A DNA stretch of 64,000 nucleotides from Trueperella pyogenes (GCF_900460345.1 NZ_UHHW01000002.1:1984001-2048000); one strand, 5' to 3'. Positions 9,412 through 19,268 are shown, numbered from the stretch's first letter. Made by a program: numbers and translations. Notes: generated by a model from the letters alone, not told the origin.

Positions 9412-10404
9412 AAAGTCAAGTATAGGAAAACCGAGGCGCCCAACCACCGCCTGATCTACCAGCTCTTCCTTGATGGTAGGGCGATCAGTGAAATCCGTGC
9501 CGGACTCCAACAGCGCGGAATCCTGACACCGCGCGGTACAACCCGATGGTCAACCTCGACAGTGCGTTTGATCCTGTCTAACGAAAAATACAAAGGTGAC
9601 GCACTCCTACAGAGAACATTCACCGCCGACTTCCTCACCAAACGGATCGAAGTGAACGAGGGCGAAGTACCGCAGTATTACCTGACCAGCAATCACGAGC
9701 CGATCATTGAGCCGAGAGTGTGGGATCAAGTCCACTACGAACTGGCGACCCGGCACGGGAACATCAAAACCTCAAAAGTCGGCCTGTTTTCAACTCGCCT
9801 GAAATGCGGTGAGTGCGGGGCGTGGTACGGGCGGAAAACGTGGGCGTCGACCACGAAATACAAATACATGGTGTGGCGGTGCAACGCCAAATACGACCAC
9901 GACCAACCCTGCAAAACCGCCACCCAGCGTGACGAACAGATACAGGACGCGTTCTTGCAAGCGCTGAATCAACTCAGCAAACAGCATCGAGGGCAGAACC
10001 GACTACCGCAGACAATCACCGACACGTTCGACACTGCCAGTCTCGAGGCTGAATCTACTTCTCTCGATGAAAAGATTCGTGACCTTGCCGATCAGATCGA
10101 GGAGTTGATTGCGGAAAATCAGCGGGTTGCTCCAGACCAAGACCTCTTTCAAGCCCGCTACACCGCGCTGGACGCGAAATGCCAGAAAACTGTCGCCCGC
10201 AAACAGGCTATTGATGCTGAGATCGCTGCCAGACAGGCGAAACTCACCGCGATCAAGACCGCCTACAAGCAGCTAGCAGACAAACCCGTCGAACGGCTCC
10301 AGCCGTCCCAGCGGACAGCCCTGATAGATCACGCCGTGGTCAGGGAATCCGAGATTCGATTTGTATTCCGAACCGGCGACACCATTCGGGCTGCACTTAC
10401 CTAA
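9412..10404 (+). pseudogene. Large serine recombinase, catalytic domain missing
   Basis: The open frame matches the recombinase domain (RLIYQLFLDGRAISEIRAGL, then STVRLILSNEKYKGDALLQ), the zinc ribbon (LKCGECGAWYGRKT and WRCNAKYDHD) and the C-terminal coiled coil of large serine integrases. The N-terminal resolvase domain with its catalytic serine is absent; the frame starts right after the ATPase stop codon. ATG 9562 could start a 280-residue product without catalytic activity. It is most likely the 3' remnant of a phage or integrative-element integrase cut by the junction at 9411. Confidence 0.85.
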
Positions 10405-10488
10405 GTATGACCGGCGTACCTGTTCAGCGTTTCTCTATTTCTTGGATGTTGAATCGTAACCGAAACTATTTTAGGTCACCTTCGTCAT

Positions 10489-10572
10489 ACCCGATAACGC
10501 TCTGACTAGGGGAAATGCGCACCCGATAACGCAAGGCAATTTTCACACCCCCTACGCTGTACTCGCTAACGC
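10489..10572 (+). repeat. Short repeats ACCCGATAACGC
   Basis: ACCCGATAACGC occurs at 10489-10500 and 10521-10532, with a variant ACTCGCTAACGC at 10561-10572. They lie between the recombinase remnant and tRNA-Thr. They may be old attachment-site or operator sequences; the rest of 10405-10603 shows nothing else. Confidence 0.45.
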
Positions 10573-10603
10573 AAACGGGTGTTTATCATTATCGACGTCA
10601 TAG

Positions 10604-10679
10604 TGGAGCCGCCTGTGGGAATCGAACCCACGACCTTCTCATTACGAGTGAGACGCTCTACCGACTGAGCTAAGGCGGC
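10604..10679 (-). tRNA. tRNA-Thr (CGT)
   Basis: A minus-strand cloverleaf of 76 bases including an encoded CCA. The acceptor stem is GCCGCCT/AGGCGGC, the anticodon loop CTCGTAA gives anticodon CGT, and the T-arm is GTGGGTTCGATTCCCAC. It marks the right edge of the accessory region. Confidence 0.97.
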
Positions 10680-10681
10680 CT

Positions 10682-10709
10682 GCTGCAGTTCAATGTATCG
10701 AACTGCAGC
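10682..10709 (-). terminator. Hairpin between peptidase gene and tRNA-Thr
   Basis: GCTGCAGTTC pairs with GAACTGCAGC around an 8-base loop, 37 bases after the stop codon of the peptidase gene. No T run follows, so its role as terminator is uncertain. Confidence 0.4.
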
Positions 10710-10745
10710 CACGTTTTCCAAATAGGAAGACGTGATCTACACCGC

Positions 10746-12287
10746 CTACTCCTTGGCTTTGCATGTGAGGCCGTCCTCTGGCGCCTCACCAGTAAGAAGA
10801 TACTTGTCCAGGGCACTCTTGATACAGTTGCCTGCTCGGCCGTATGCAGTGTGTCCCTCGCCTTCCCATGTGACGAACCTGGAGTTCTCCAGGTTCTTCG
10901 CGAAAGCTTTGCCCCACTCGTATGGGGTGGCCGGGTCGCCCGTCGTTCCGACGACGACGATCGGAGCCGAGCCCGCTGCGACGAACGGTCCGAGTGGACC
11001 GTCTTGGCCGCCGGGCATGAGCTGGCAAGCGTACTGAGAGTATCCCAAGGCCTCGCCGAAGACTGGTGAGATTTCTTTCAATTCTTCGGCCTTTTTCTCC
11101 CAATCGCTTTCTGTTCCCTCGACGAAGGTGTCGGCACAGCTGATAGCGAAGTTGGCCTCGAACATGTTGTTTTTGAAGGTGTTGCCCTCGCGCCCGCGAT
11201 ATTGGTCATAGAGAAGGGCAAATATGTCGCCCTTATTATGATTGATGAGTTCCTCGAATGCGGCGTCCAACGCAAACCATGCGCCGTCCTCATAAAGCGG
11301 TGCGATTATGCCGTAGAAGAGTCCTGTCCCGCCCAGCACACGATCTGCGCCCGCTGGAACCGGCTTATTCTTGACGCTCTCCGCGAGTTCCTTCAGTGTC
11401 GCCCATCCCTCGTCGACAGTTGCGCCAAGAATGCACGAACCACCGGCAACGCAATGGTCTAAGTATGCGCCGAAGGCCTTCTCGAAGCCTTTAACTTGTG
11501 CTTTGGTCTGTTCGAATGCAGGAATCGCATCATCCACTGCACCATCGAGGATCATGCGCCCGACGTTCTTCGGGAAAAGCTCGGCGTACATGCCTCCGAG
11601 CGTAGTGCCGTAGGAAAATCCCACATAGTAGAGCTTTGGATCACCTGCAAGATGACGCATGACGTCCATATCTTTGGCGGCCTCACGCGTCCCTACGAAT
11701 TTCAACAGCTCGCCCGTTTTATCTACACATCCTTGGACCAGTTTTTCTGCGTCCCGCTTCTGGTCCAGCTTTCCTTCGGGCGACGACGGGTACGACTTAT
11801 CGAACAGAGCAGCAAGATCGGCGTCGTCTAAACAATCGACGGGGCTAGATTCTCCGACGCCGCGCGGGTCGAATCCGAGGACGTCGAAATTATCGCGGAT
11901 GTTTTCTGAGAAGTAGTGGGTGACATCACTGACCATTTCCAGGCCCGATGCTCCCGGACCTCCCGGATTGACGATCAGGGTGCCGAGCGCCTTCTTACCC
12001 GCCTTGGCCTTCTTCAGTGAGAGCGTGATTTGCTTGCCCTGCGGGTTGTCGTAATCCATGGGTACGGCGATGGTCGCGCAGTCGAAACCGGTACCGCACT
12101 CTTCCCAGGCCACGTCCTGGTTGTAGAAATTCTCCAGGCCTGCGGGAATCGCGGGCATCTCGGCCTGGATCGGCGTCGTGCTGGAAGCGACGGTGGTATT
12201 ACGGGCCCCGCCGGGTCCAGTCGATGTACAGGCGGCAAGTGACAGAGTCGCAGCCAAGCACAAGGAGAGTATCTGTAGTTTCTTCAC
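10746..12287 (-). CDS. Secreted alpha/beta hydrolase, tripeptidyl aminopeptidase-like lipoprotein
   Basis: The 513-residue protein begins with a lipoprotein signal peptide and lipobox LAAC (Cys20), so it is exported and anchored to the membrane. It has an S33-type alpha/beta hydrolase fold: oxyanion region NPGGPGASG (108-115), DPRGVGES, nucleophile elbow GFSYG (Ser225), and C-terminal GDPATPYEWG and GEGHTAYG supplying Asp and His. The TAP-like C-terminal domain matches actinobacterial tripeptidyl aminopeptidases such as SlpD/E. It probably trims peptides outside the membrane. It is transcribed alone, 91 bases after holB. Confidence 0.88.
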   Translation of the reverse strand: MKKLQILSLCLAATLSLAACTSTGPGGARNTTVASSTTPIQAEMPAIPAGLENFYNQDVAWEECGTGFDCATIAVPMDYDNPQGKQITLSLKKAKAGKKALGTLIVNPGGPGASGLEMVSDVTHYFSENIRDNFDVLGFDPRGVGESSPVDCLDDADLAALFDKSYPSSPEGKLDQKRDAEKLVQGCVDKTGELLKFVGTREAAKDMDVMRHLAGDPKLYYVGFSYGTTLGGMYAELFPKNVGRMILDGAVDDAIPAFEQTKAQVKGFEKAFGAYLDHCVAGGSCILGATVDEGWATLKELAESVKNKPVPAGADRVLGGTGLFYGIIAPLYEDGAWFALDAAFEELINHNKGDIFALLYDQYRGREGNTFKNNMFEANFAISCADTFVEGTESDWEKKAEELKEISPVFGEALGYSQYACQLMPGGQDGPLGPFVAAGSAPIVVVGTTGDPATPYEWGKAFAKNLENSRFVTWEGEGHTAYGRAGNCIKSALDKYLLTGEAPEDGLTCKAKE

Positions 12288-12378
12288 ATAGCAAACCTAT
12301 CTCATCTGGGCTGTCATGCCAGTTAGCAGCGAGCATCGTGTGAACCTTGGTGACGCCGACCAGGCCTGTGGAAAAGTT

Positions 12379-13578
12379 TTAATCAGCTCCCACGCGCATC
12401 GCAGACAGCGCTGCCTCCATGAGCAATTGCGGCGCCACGTTGCCACGCATACGCTCACGCGCTTGGCTGAGCACATCGAGACGGTTTAATGCTTCGACGG
12501 GGCCAATCGCTGCGGCTATCCGGGAGACGCTTTGCTCGTAGTCGGCGTTGATGAGCGCGACGCCGGCCTGAAGTTGTGTGGCCACAACATCACGGTAGAA
12601 AGAAATCATGTAGACGAGCTCGCGGTCGATCATGTCGTGGAGGTTGCGAGTGGCCCGTCGCTTCGAATCGACGCTAGCCGCCTTCACCTGGCTACGCACG
12701 GACGCAGGCACCCGGCCGCCCGCTTCAAGGCCGAGCGCTGCGAGACGCTCCGCTTCCTCTTTCGCTTCACTGTCTTTATCTCGCTTAGTCCCACTTACGC
12801 CCATGAGTTCTGGATCTACAAGCATCCAGGCCGCCACAGCGGCGTCGCCGACCCCCCGGATCGATACCAGCGCATCCAGAGTCTTCTTTCGCACACCGGC
12901 AGCCTGCGGATCAGTAGCCAGCGCTTTGGCGACGCCGATGTGAGACTGTGCTGCCTGCGCGGCCACCATGGCCTCGGCCGGTTCCACCGATTCCCGCTCC
13001 ACGAGCAGGCGTGCGACGTCTTCGATCGCTGGCGTGACTAGGTTGACGTTACGGCAGCGGGAGCGGATGGTTGGTAACACGTCGGCCACCGCCGCCGTAC
13101 ACAACACCCATACGGTGCGCGGGCCAGGCTCCTCTATTGCTTTGAGGAGAACATTTGTGGTGCGCTCGACCATGCGGTCGGCGTCTTCGATGATGAACAC
13201 CTTCCACGCACCCGTGCCCGGGGCCTGGTACGAGCTGGCCACATAGGCGCGCACTTCCTCAGCCTTGATCGTCACCAGGTCGGTGGATAAGGAGCTGACA
13301 TCCGGGTGTTGGCGTCCCATGACTGATTTACATTGAGCACACTCACCGCATCCGGGTGTTGCCCCAGTACACTGGAGGGCGGCCGCGAAGGCGCGCGCGG
13401 CAAGGGATCTGCCCGAACCAGGCGGGCCGGTGATAAGCCAAGCGTGGCTCATGGCGGAGTTCCCGGACTGGATTGGCATGTCGAAGCTGGCCTTGGCGAT
13501 GTTGCGTGCCGCAACGGCCGCACGCATGAGGTCGGCTATCGCTTCCTCTTGACTGACCAGATCCCGGAAGACACTCAC
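12379..13578 (-). CDS. holB: DNA polymerase III subunit delta'
   Basis: Delta' is part of the clamp loader that places the sliding clamp on DNA. The protein has Walker A GPPGSGRS (about residues 51-58), a cysteine cluster (CTGATPGCGECAQC) typical of the zinc module, an IEDADRM motif and the SRC motif (IRSRCR) that supplies the arginine finger. The start chosen is GTG 13578, which overlaps the tmk stop as GTGA and gives SVFRDLVSQEEAI at the N-terminus; the frame continues upstream without family similarity. Coupling to tmk and closeness to topA match the order in mycobacteria. Confidence 0.92.
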   Translation of the reverse strand: MSVFRDLVSQEEAIADLMRAAVAARNIAKASFDMPIQSGNSAMSHAWLITGPPGSGRSLAARAFAAALQCTGATPGCGECAQCKSVMGRQHPDVSSLSTDLVTIKAEEVRAYVASSYQAPGTGAWKVFIIEDADRMVERTTNVLLKAIEEPGPRTVWVLCTAAVADVLPTIRSRCRNVNLVTPAIEDVARLLVERESVEPAEAMVAAQAAQSHIGVAKALATDPQAAGVRKKTLDALVSIRGVGDAAVAAWMLVDPELMGVSGTKRDKDSEAKEEAERLAALGLEAGGRVPASVRSQVKAASVDSKRRATRNLHDMIDRELVYMISFYRDVVATQLQAGVALINADYEQSVSRIAAAIGPVEALNRLDVLSQARERMRGNVAPQLLMEAALSAMRVGAD

Positions 13579-14267
13579 GCGCGCCCACCTCGCATAGCCG
13601 CCTGATCGCCGCACTCGACGAACGTGCCATCAGCACGCGTTTCTTCCCGCCGCTCTTCGAGCAGCCCCACCACGACTTCACGGATCTCCGCGGCCAGATC
13701 CGTGATGGGGCGGCGTCCGTCCAGCCGGTAAAAGCGTTGCGGTTCGCGCCGGGCAAGCAGGCTATACTGTTCCTGGACGGCGTCGTGAAATTCCTTGCCT
13801 GCACGTTCGAGCCGATCGAGACCGCCGGTGCGCAACTGAGCGCGCTCGAAGCCGGCGGAGGCGGGCAGGTCGAGGAGGAAAGTGATGTCGGGGAGGAGCC
13901 CGCCCACTGCCCAAAGTGAGAGGTCGCGCACCTCGTCGATGCCGAGCTCCCGCGCAGCCCCCTGGTAGGCCACAGAGGAGTCAAGATAGCGATCCGTTAT
14001 CACGATCGCCCCACGCGCAAGCGCCGGGCGGATTTTAGATTCGACGTGGTGAGAGCGATCCGCGGCATACAGCAAGGCCTCGGCGCGTGGGCCCATGTCC
14101 TCCCCGTGCAGGAGGAGCTCACGGATCGATGCCCCCATCGCGGTGCCACCGGGCTCGCGCGTCACGACGACGTCGTGGCCAGTATCTTCCAGCCAGGCCG
14201 AAAGCGCACGCGCCTGCGTGGATTTACCGCTGCCGTCTCCGCCTTCGAAGGAAATAAACAGGCCCAT
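13575..14267 (-). CDS. tmk: Thymidylate kinase
   Basis: A 230-residue dTMP kinase that makes dTDP for DNA synthesis. It shows the P-loop FEGGDGSGKST (7-17), the DR motif VTREPGG, the substrate region YAADRSHHVESKI and the DRYLDSSVAYQG motif. It follows topA at six bases and overlaps holB by four, so topA, tmk and holB form one operon. The C-terminus is slightly longer than in E. coli. Confidence 0.95.
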   Translation of the reverse strand: MGLFISFEGGDGSGKSTQARALSAWLEDTGHDVVVTREPGGTAMGASIRELLLHGEDMGPRAEALLYAADRSHHVESKIRPALARGAIVITDRYLDSSVAYQGAARELGIDEVRDLSLWAVGGLLPDITFLLDLPASAGFERAQLRTGGLDRLERAGKEFHDAVQEQYSLLARREPQRFYRLDGRRPITDLAAEIREVVVGLLEERREETRADGTFVECGDQAAMRGGRA

Positions 14268-14273
14268 GTTCGC

Positions 14274-16979
14274 CTACTTCTTCGCCGTTTTCTTCGTAGT
14301 GGCCTTTTTGGCGGTGGACTTCTTTGCTAAAGAGCGCACTGTTTTCTTCGCCTTGTTGCGCGCCTTCGGCCCGCCTTGTTCAGCGATCTTCAGGCGCCGT
14401 TGGACGAGGAGTTCTTGGGCGCGTTCTGGGGTGATCTGGTTGATGTCCTCCGAGCGTGGCAGGGAAGCGTTCGTTTCACCGTCTGTCACGTAGGGACCAA
14501 ACCGGCCGTCCTTGAGCAGGATGTTTCCGCCCGAGACCGGATCTTTGCCGAGTTCGGCAAGCGGCGGGCGGGCCTGGCGCTGCCCGCGTACTTTCGGCTG
14601 CGCGAAAATGGCCTCTGCTTCTTCGAGTGTGATGGAGAAGATTTGCTCTTCGCTCTCTAACGAGCGCGAGTCTGAGCCGCGTTTCATGTAAGGCCCGTAA
14701 CGGCCATTGGTGGCCACGATCATTTCCCCATCCGATTCGCCCACCTCACGCGGCAGGGAGAGCAGTCTGAGCGCGTCCTCGATCGTCACTGTCTCCGGGC
14801 TCATTGACGCAAACAACGACGCCGTCCTCGGCTTCGGCTTGACCTTCGAGACCTTGCCAGTGGGCGTGTAGGCCACGGCGTCGTCGGGCAGTACTTCGGA
14901 AACGTAGGGGCCAAAGCGGCCGTCTTTGACAACGATTGAGTAGCCGGTTTCTGGATCCTTGCCCAGTTCGCGATCCTCCTGCATCGCTGCGTCGAGTAGT
15001 GCTGTGGCCTTGGCGAGCGTCAGCTCGTCGGGAGTGACTTCGGGCGGGATGTTGGCGCGCCGCGTGACGGTATCTCCGGAGCTTTCTTCGAGGTAGGGCC
15101 CGTAGCGGCCAACGCGCACGGCGATCGTGTCCGAGAGGTCGATGGTGTTGACCGCGCGCGCGTCGATGTCGCCCAGGCCGTCGACCAGCCCATGTAAGCC
15201 CTTGATCTCATCCGTGCCGTAGTAGAAGCCGGCCAAGTACTCAACGCGGCTCTTTAGACCTGCAGCGATCGCGTCGAGATCCGATTCCATGTCCGCAGTG
15301 AAGTCATAATCGACCAGCTCAGGGAGGTTATCCTCGAGGAGGCGAACCACGGAGAAAGCGGTCCAGGTGGGTACGAGGGCGTTACCCTTCTTGTCGATGT
15401 AACCGCGGTCGATGACAGTCGAAATCGTGGACGCATACGTGGACGGACGCCCGATTCCCCGCTCCTCGAGCGTGCGAACCAGCGAGGCTTCCGTGTAACG
15501 CGGCGGTGGGGTGGTCTCGTGGCCGTCAGCCGAAGCCTCCACGTTATCCACGTGTTCGCCTTCCACAAGATCGGGCAGCCGGGACTGGGACTCATCCTCG
15601 TAACGCTTCGTGTCCTGGCCCTCTTCATAGGCCGCGAGGAATCCGCGGAACGTGATGATCGTTCCCGACGCCGCCAACGTGGCTTCCTGGCTAGCTCCAG
15701 CTACCTGGATGTCGGCAACAAGGCGCACCGATGCGGTCGACCCCGTGGCATCGGCCATCTGGGAGGCGATCGTGCGCTTCCAGATCAGCTCGTATAACTG
15801 AAATTCGCGGCCACGCAGCTGGTTTTCCACCTGTTGTGGGGTACGGAAGTGGTCCCCGGCGGGACGGATGGCTTCGTGGGCTTCCTGCGCTCCCTTCGCC
15901 TTCGCAGCATAGATACGCGGTGTCTCTGGCAAGGACGCCGCACCGTACAGCTCCTTTATCTGGCGGCGGGCTGCGGAAATCGCCTCGTCGGAGAGGTTTG
16001 TCGAATCCGTTCGCATATAGGTGATGAAGCCGTTTTCGTACAAGGACTGCGCCACGCGCATGGTGTCACGCGAAGACAGATGCAGCTTGCGGGAGGCTTC
16101 TTGCTGGAGCGTGGAAGTGGTGAACGGCGCCGCCGGGCGACGCCGGTAGGGCTTCGTCTCCACCGAAGAGACCCACGCCTGCCCGCCTTGCAATGCTTCA
16201 GCCACGGCCGTCGCCGTTGCGGAGTCGAGCGTGCGCACGCCCGCCTTTTCAGCCTTAGCTGTCAGCTGGCCGTCGTCGCTGAAATCCTTGCCCGAGGCAA
16301 TTCGGGCGCCATCTAACGCGTAGAGCTTGGATTCGAAAGCCTGCCCGTCTTTCGTGTGCTGCACGGCCACATCCCAGTAGGAGGCGGGCACGAACGCCAT
16401 TCGCTCCCGTTCGCGCTCGACGACGAGGCGGGTGGTCACGGACTGGACACGGCCGGCGGACAGGCCGGGCGCAACCTTGCGCCACAGCAGCGGGGAGACC
16501 TCATAGCCCACGAGGCGATCGAGAATGCGGCGCGTTTCCTGGGCATCGACTAGCTGTTCGTCGATGTCGCGAGTGGCATCGAGCGCGCGGGTGATCGCTT
16601 CCTTCGTGATCTCGTGGAAGACCATGCGCTTGACCGGGATCTTCGGTTGAAGCACCTGAAGCAGATGCCATGCAATGGCCTCACCTTCCCGATCCTCATC
16701 GGTTGCCAGGTAGAGGGTGTCGGCATCTTTGAGCGCTTTCTTCAGCTCAGATACCTTTTTCTTCTTGTCCGCGTTCACCACGTAATACGGATCGAAATCG
16801 TGGTCGATATCCACGGCGAACTTGCCAAAAGAGCCCTTCTTCATTTCGGCTGGGAGCTCCGATGGGCGCGGGAGATCGCGAATATGGCCAATGGATGCTT
16901 CAACCACGAAGTCGGAACCCACATAGTTCCCAATCGTGCGAGCCTTGGCAGGAGACTCGACGATGACAAGCTTCGTCAT
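14274..16979 (-). CDS. topA: DNA topoisomerase I
   Basis: A 901-residue type IA topoisomerase that relaxes negative supercoils. The N-terminal TOPRIM domain starts TKLVIVESPAKARTIGNY and has DEDREGEAIAWH near residues 94-105. The catalytic tyrosine lies in GFITYMRTDST (Tyr321). Four C-terminal repeat modules of the DGRFGPYV type are visible. No zinc-finger cysteines are present; instead the protein ends in a Lys/Ala/Thr-rich basic tail, as in other actinobacterial TopA proteins, where it aids processivity. It heads the topA-tmk-holB operon. Confidence 0.96.
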   Translation of the reverse strand: MTKLVIVESPAKARTIGNYVGSDFVVEASIGHIRDLPRPSELPAEMKKGSFGKFAVDIDHDFDPYYVVNADKKKKVSELKKALKDADTLYLATDEDREGEAIAWHLLQVLQPKIPVKRMVFHEITKEAITRALDATRDIDEQLVDAQETRRILDRLVGYEVSPLLWRKVAPGLSAGRVQSVTTRLVVERERERMAFVPASYWDVAVQHTKDGQAFESKLYALDGARIASGKDFSDDGQLTAKAEKAGVRTLDSATATAVAEALQGGQAWVSSVETKPYRRRPAAPFTTSTLQQEASRKLHLSSRDTMRVAQSLYENGFITYMRTDSTNLSDEAISAARRQIKELYGAASLPETPRIYAAKAKGAQEAHEAIRPAGDHFRTPQQVENQLRGREFQLYELIWKRTIASQMADATGSTASVRLVADIQVAGASQEATLAASGTIITFRGFLAAYEEGQDTKRYEDESQSRLPDLVEGEHVDNVEASADGHETTPPPRYTEASLVRTLEERGIGRPSTYASTISTVIDRGYIDKKGNALVPTWTAFSVVRLLEDNLPELVDYDFTADMESDLDAIAAGLKSRVEYLAGFYYGTDEIKGLHGLVDGLGDIDARAVNTIDLSDTIAVRVGRYGPYLEESSGDTVTRRANIPPEVTPDELTLAKATALLDAAMQEDRELGKDPETGYSIVVKDGRFGPYVSEVLPDDAVAYTPTGKVSKVKPKPRTASLFASMSPETVTIEDALRLLSLPREVGESDGEMIVATNGRYGPYMKRGSDSRSLESEEQIFSITLEEAEAIFAQPKVRGQRQARPPLAELGKDPVSGGNILLKDGRFGPYVTDGETNASLPRSEDINQITPERAQELLVQRRLKIAEQGGPKARNKAKKTVRSLAKKSTAKKATTKKTAKK

Positions 16980-17056
16980 TCATTCCTCTTTCTATGCGCT
17001 CCGCGGCAGTTTTCGGTCAATGGCGCGGCGCCGCATGGTGCAGCCCCGCGGCGCGA

Positions 17057-18550
17057 TTACTCGCGCACCGGTTCGACGAAAGTCAGCATACCCAACTGTT
17101 TGAGCAGAGCAACTTTCGGTATCAGATTATCCATCAGCATATCCTCGTCCTCCGACAATAATTCCGCGAGCGCGCAAACGATTTGCGCGGTAGTCAGCTC
17201 CCCGTCAGCAACCGACATGAAACCGGCCAACGCAGTGTCCGCTTGTACCTCCTCACCAAAACCATTGGTCTGGGTGAATTTGATGATCCACGGCTCATCT
17301 GCGCCCGGATAAAAGAATCTGTGCTCGACGACGTCGGTGGCCACCGGCGCCATCTGCGCCAGTTCTGTCAGCCGTAGCCCGCCCCAGATTCGTTCCATGT
17401 ACGCGTGCAGATTGGCCGGTGCTATTCCACGCAGCTCCTGGGCGAGCACGACGCCGTCGCCCCGCCCGGCAGCCAGATATCCCATCCCGATGTGGGTCAC
17501 GCCGCGCGCGTCAAAATCTTCGAGCCACACCCGGTAGGAGTCCGCGTAGTCGGGATGAGCGGGGGTAAGGCCGCCGTCGCGCAACCACATCTCGATGTAG
17601 GCGGTTACCGGAAGTTGCTCGCGCATCACGAGGTGGAGATCGAGGGTGGTGCCCGCCCAGGTCTTGACCGGCGCGTATGGCTGAGCGGTGTCCGCAATCT
17701 CCCAGTTCGTTAACATCCACGCGCGGCCGGTGTCGGTAAGGTGTTCGGCCAGCGCCCGCACGACCTGCGCGGAAAGTTGGTCGCCCACTAGGCCGGCGTC
17801 GCGGTAGTCGAGCCTGCCCACGCGCTGGCGCGCCGCAGCCGGCGTGATGACGAATGGCGGGTTGGAGACGACGACGTCGAAACGCTCCGGCGTCGGCTCA
17901 AAGAGGGAACCGATGCGGAAGTCGATTGCGCCACCCACGCCGTTGATTTCGGCGTTGAAGTGTGCCATCTCGAGAGCAGACTCCGAGATGTCGGTGGCAA
18001 CCACGCGTGCCCCGCTGAGCGCGGCGAGTATTGCGTGAATGCCGGAGCCCGTGCCGAGGTCGAGGACGGTCTGCCCAGGTTCGTAGGCCGCGAGCGCCGC
18101 GAGTGTGCGGGTCGCACCCCCGACTCCCATGACGAAGTGTTCTGCGTGCCGGGCACCCTGGAGCGCTCCGGGCGAGGAGGCGATCCACACAGTATCGGCG
18201 TCGATATGTCCGCCTGCCGCAGTAGTGAGGTGGGAGGGGACGTCAACGGGCACGATCTGCCAGCGGCAAAACCAACTATCCGCCCGAGAAACGAGGTATG
18301 CGGCAACCTCGGGCGGCATTTCGCCGTCGCAAAACACCGTCGGCAGCGCCACCTGCAGCTCCTTTATCCCCAACCCCTCGCCGAGCCAAAACAGTCGGGT
18401 GAGCTGATGAATCTGCCCGCCATCGGCGCAGGCGAGGGATGCGGGCACTGCGACGTCGCGGTCGAGGGCCGCGAGCGCGCGCTCACCAAGGTGCTGCGCG
18501 ATGGTGGCGCGTGTCCACCCGGCAAGGTCGGCGCGAAGAGAATCTATCAT
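17057..18550 (-). CDS. Class I SAM-dependent methyltransferase
   Basis: From ATG 18550 (IDSLRADLAGW) this is a 497-residue protein with a helical N-terminal domain (DUF7059-like), a Rossmann methyltransferase domain with SAM motif VLDLGTGSGIHA and catalytic motif SNPPF, and a C-terminal domain of unknown fold. The NPPF motif is found in enzymes that methylate the exocyclic or amide nitrogen of bases or glutamine (HemK/RsmC/TrmN6-like). The frame runs further upstream, but that part lacks homology and crosses the divergent promoter region. A nucleic acid or protein substrate is likely; it is not identified. Confidence 0.8.
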   Translation of the reverse strand: MIDSLRADLAGWTRATIAQHLGERALAALDRDVAVPASLACADGGQIHQLTRLFWLGEGLGIKELQVALPTVFCDGEMPPEVAAYLVSRADSWFCRWQIVPVDVPSHLTTAAGGHIDADTVWIASSPGALQGARHAEHFVMGVGGATRTLAALAAYEPGQTVLDLGTGSGIHAILAALSGARVVATDISESALEMAHFNAEINGVGGAIDFRIGSLFEPTPERFDVVVSNPPFVITPAAARQRVGRLDYRDAGLVGDQLSAQVVRALAEHLTDTGRAWMLTNWEIADTAQPYAPVKTWAGTTLDLHLVMREQLPVTAYIEMWLRDGGLTPAHPDYADSYRVWLEDFDARGVTHIGMGYLAAGRGDGVVLAQELRGIAPANLHAYMERIWGGLRLTELAQMAPVATDVVEHRFFYPGADEPWIIKFTQTNGFGEEVQADTALAGFMSVADGELTTAQIVCALAELLSEDEDMLMDNLIPKVALLKQLGMLTFVEPVRE

Positions 18551-18642
18551 GGGGCAATTCTGACACGGGTTCTTGCCGCCTGGCGCATTCATCCACAGGG
18601 CGCTACCAGCTTCTTGCCCCATCCACCACAATGGTATATCGT

Positions 18643-18666
18643 TTATCGATAACATCGATTTTCGAT
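18643..18666. promoter_or_regulatory. Candidate operator with repeated ATCGAT motifs
   Basis: TTATCGATAA (18643-18652) is a perfect 10-bp palindrome. It is followed by a second, ATCGA-TTT-TCGAT (18654-18666), just before the ribosome binding site AAGGAG. This AT-rich block in a GC-rich genome is likely bound by the HTH protein encoded two genes on. Confidence 0.5.
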
Positions 18667-18677
18667 AAGGAGTGATC

Positions 18678-19268
18678 ATGACACGTTGGGAAAAGATCCC
18701 CCTCTGGGCAGCGGTGAGCATCATATGGCTCGGCACCTCTGTCTTCCTGCTCGGTTTTCTCGACCACCTCTTTGCGCTGGCCACGGGCACTCACCCCCTC
18801 GGCGCCATCCCCGTCTCCGCCTGCGATCTTTCGCATTTCTGCATGAATGGCGAGTCCGCCGTCTCGATCACCTGGGTATCGCCGAAGACGATCTATTGGA
18901 CGATCGCCTACGACGCCGTCGTCATCCTCACGCTCGCAACCGCACTTATCGTCGGCACAGGAGTCATTCGCAGGATTAGCCGCGGCCAGCCTTTCCATAC
19001 TGCGACATTGCGCCGCATGAGTACTGTGGCTGGCACACTGATGGGCGGCGGCGCGCTGACATTTGTGCTCAACAACGTAGCGTTTGGCCACGTCACTAGG
19101 GACACAACTGCCTTCCAAGAGGCTACATATCCCGACGGCATCACCATCGCTGCCGAGCCAGACATGTTGCCCGGCGCGATCGTATTCGCCGGTATCCTCG
19201 CATTGGCGTTCTGGGTGGCATTCCGCCAGGGCACGCGTATGCAAGAGGAGCTCGATTATGTCGTCTGA
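18678..19268 (+). CDS. DUF2975 membrane protein
   Basis: The protein of about 196 residues has four predicted membrane helices and resembles DUF2975 proteins, which typically lie beside a small Cro/C1-type regulator. ATG 18678 is preferred because AAGGAG sits at the right distance; the GTG at 18672 lies inside that site. Its last bases overlap the start of the HTH gene, so the two are made together. The molecular role of DUF2975 is unknown. Confidence 0.75.
   Translation: MTRWEKIPLWAAVSIIWLGTSVFLLGFLDHLFALATGTHPLGAIPVSACDLSHFCMNGESAVSITWVSPKTIYWTIAYDAVVILTLATALIVGTGVIRRISRGQPFHTATLRRMSTVAGTLMGGGALTFVLNNVAFGHVTRDTTAFQEATYPDGITIAAEPDMLPGAIVFAGILALAFWVAFRQGTRMQEELDYVV

Noticed and set aside
16614-17312. 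Plus-strand open frame over the topA start
   Set aside because: It is antisense to topA and the methyltransferase and carries no motif.
18551-18790. Upstream extension of the methyltransferase
   Set aside because: The added 80 residues have no family similarity and cross the divergent DUF2975 promoter and its palindromes.
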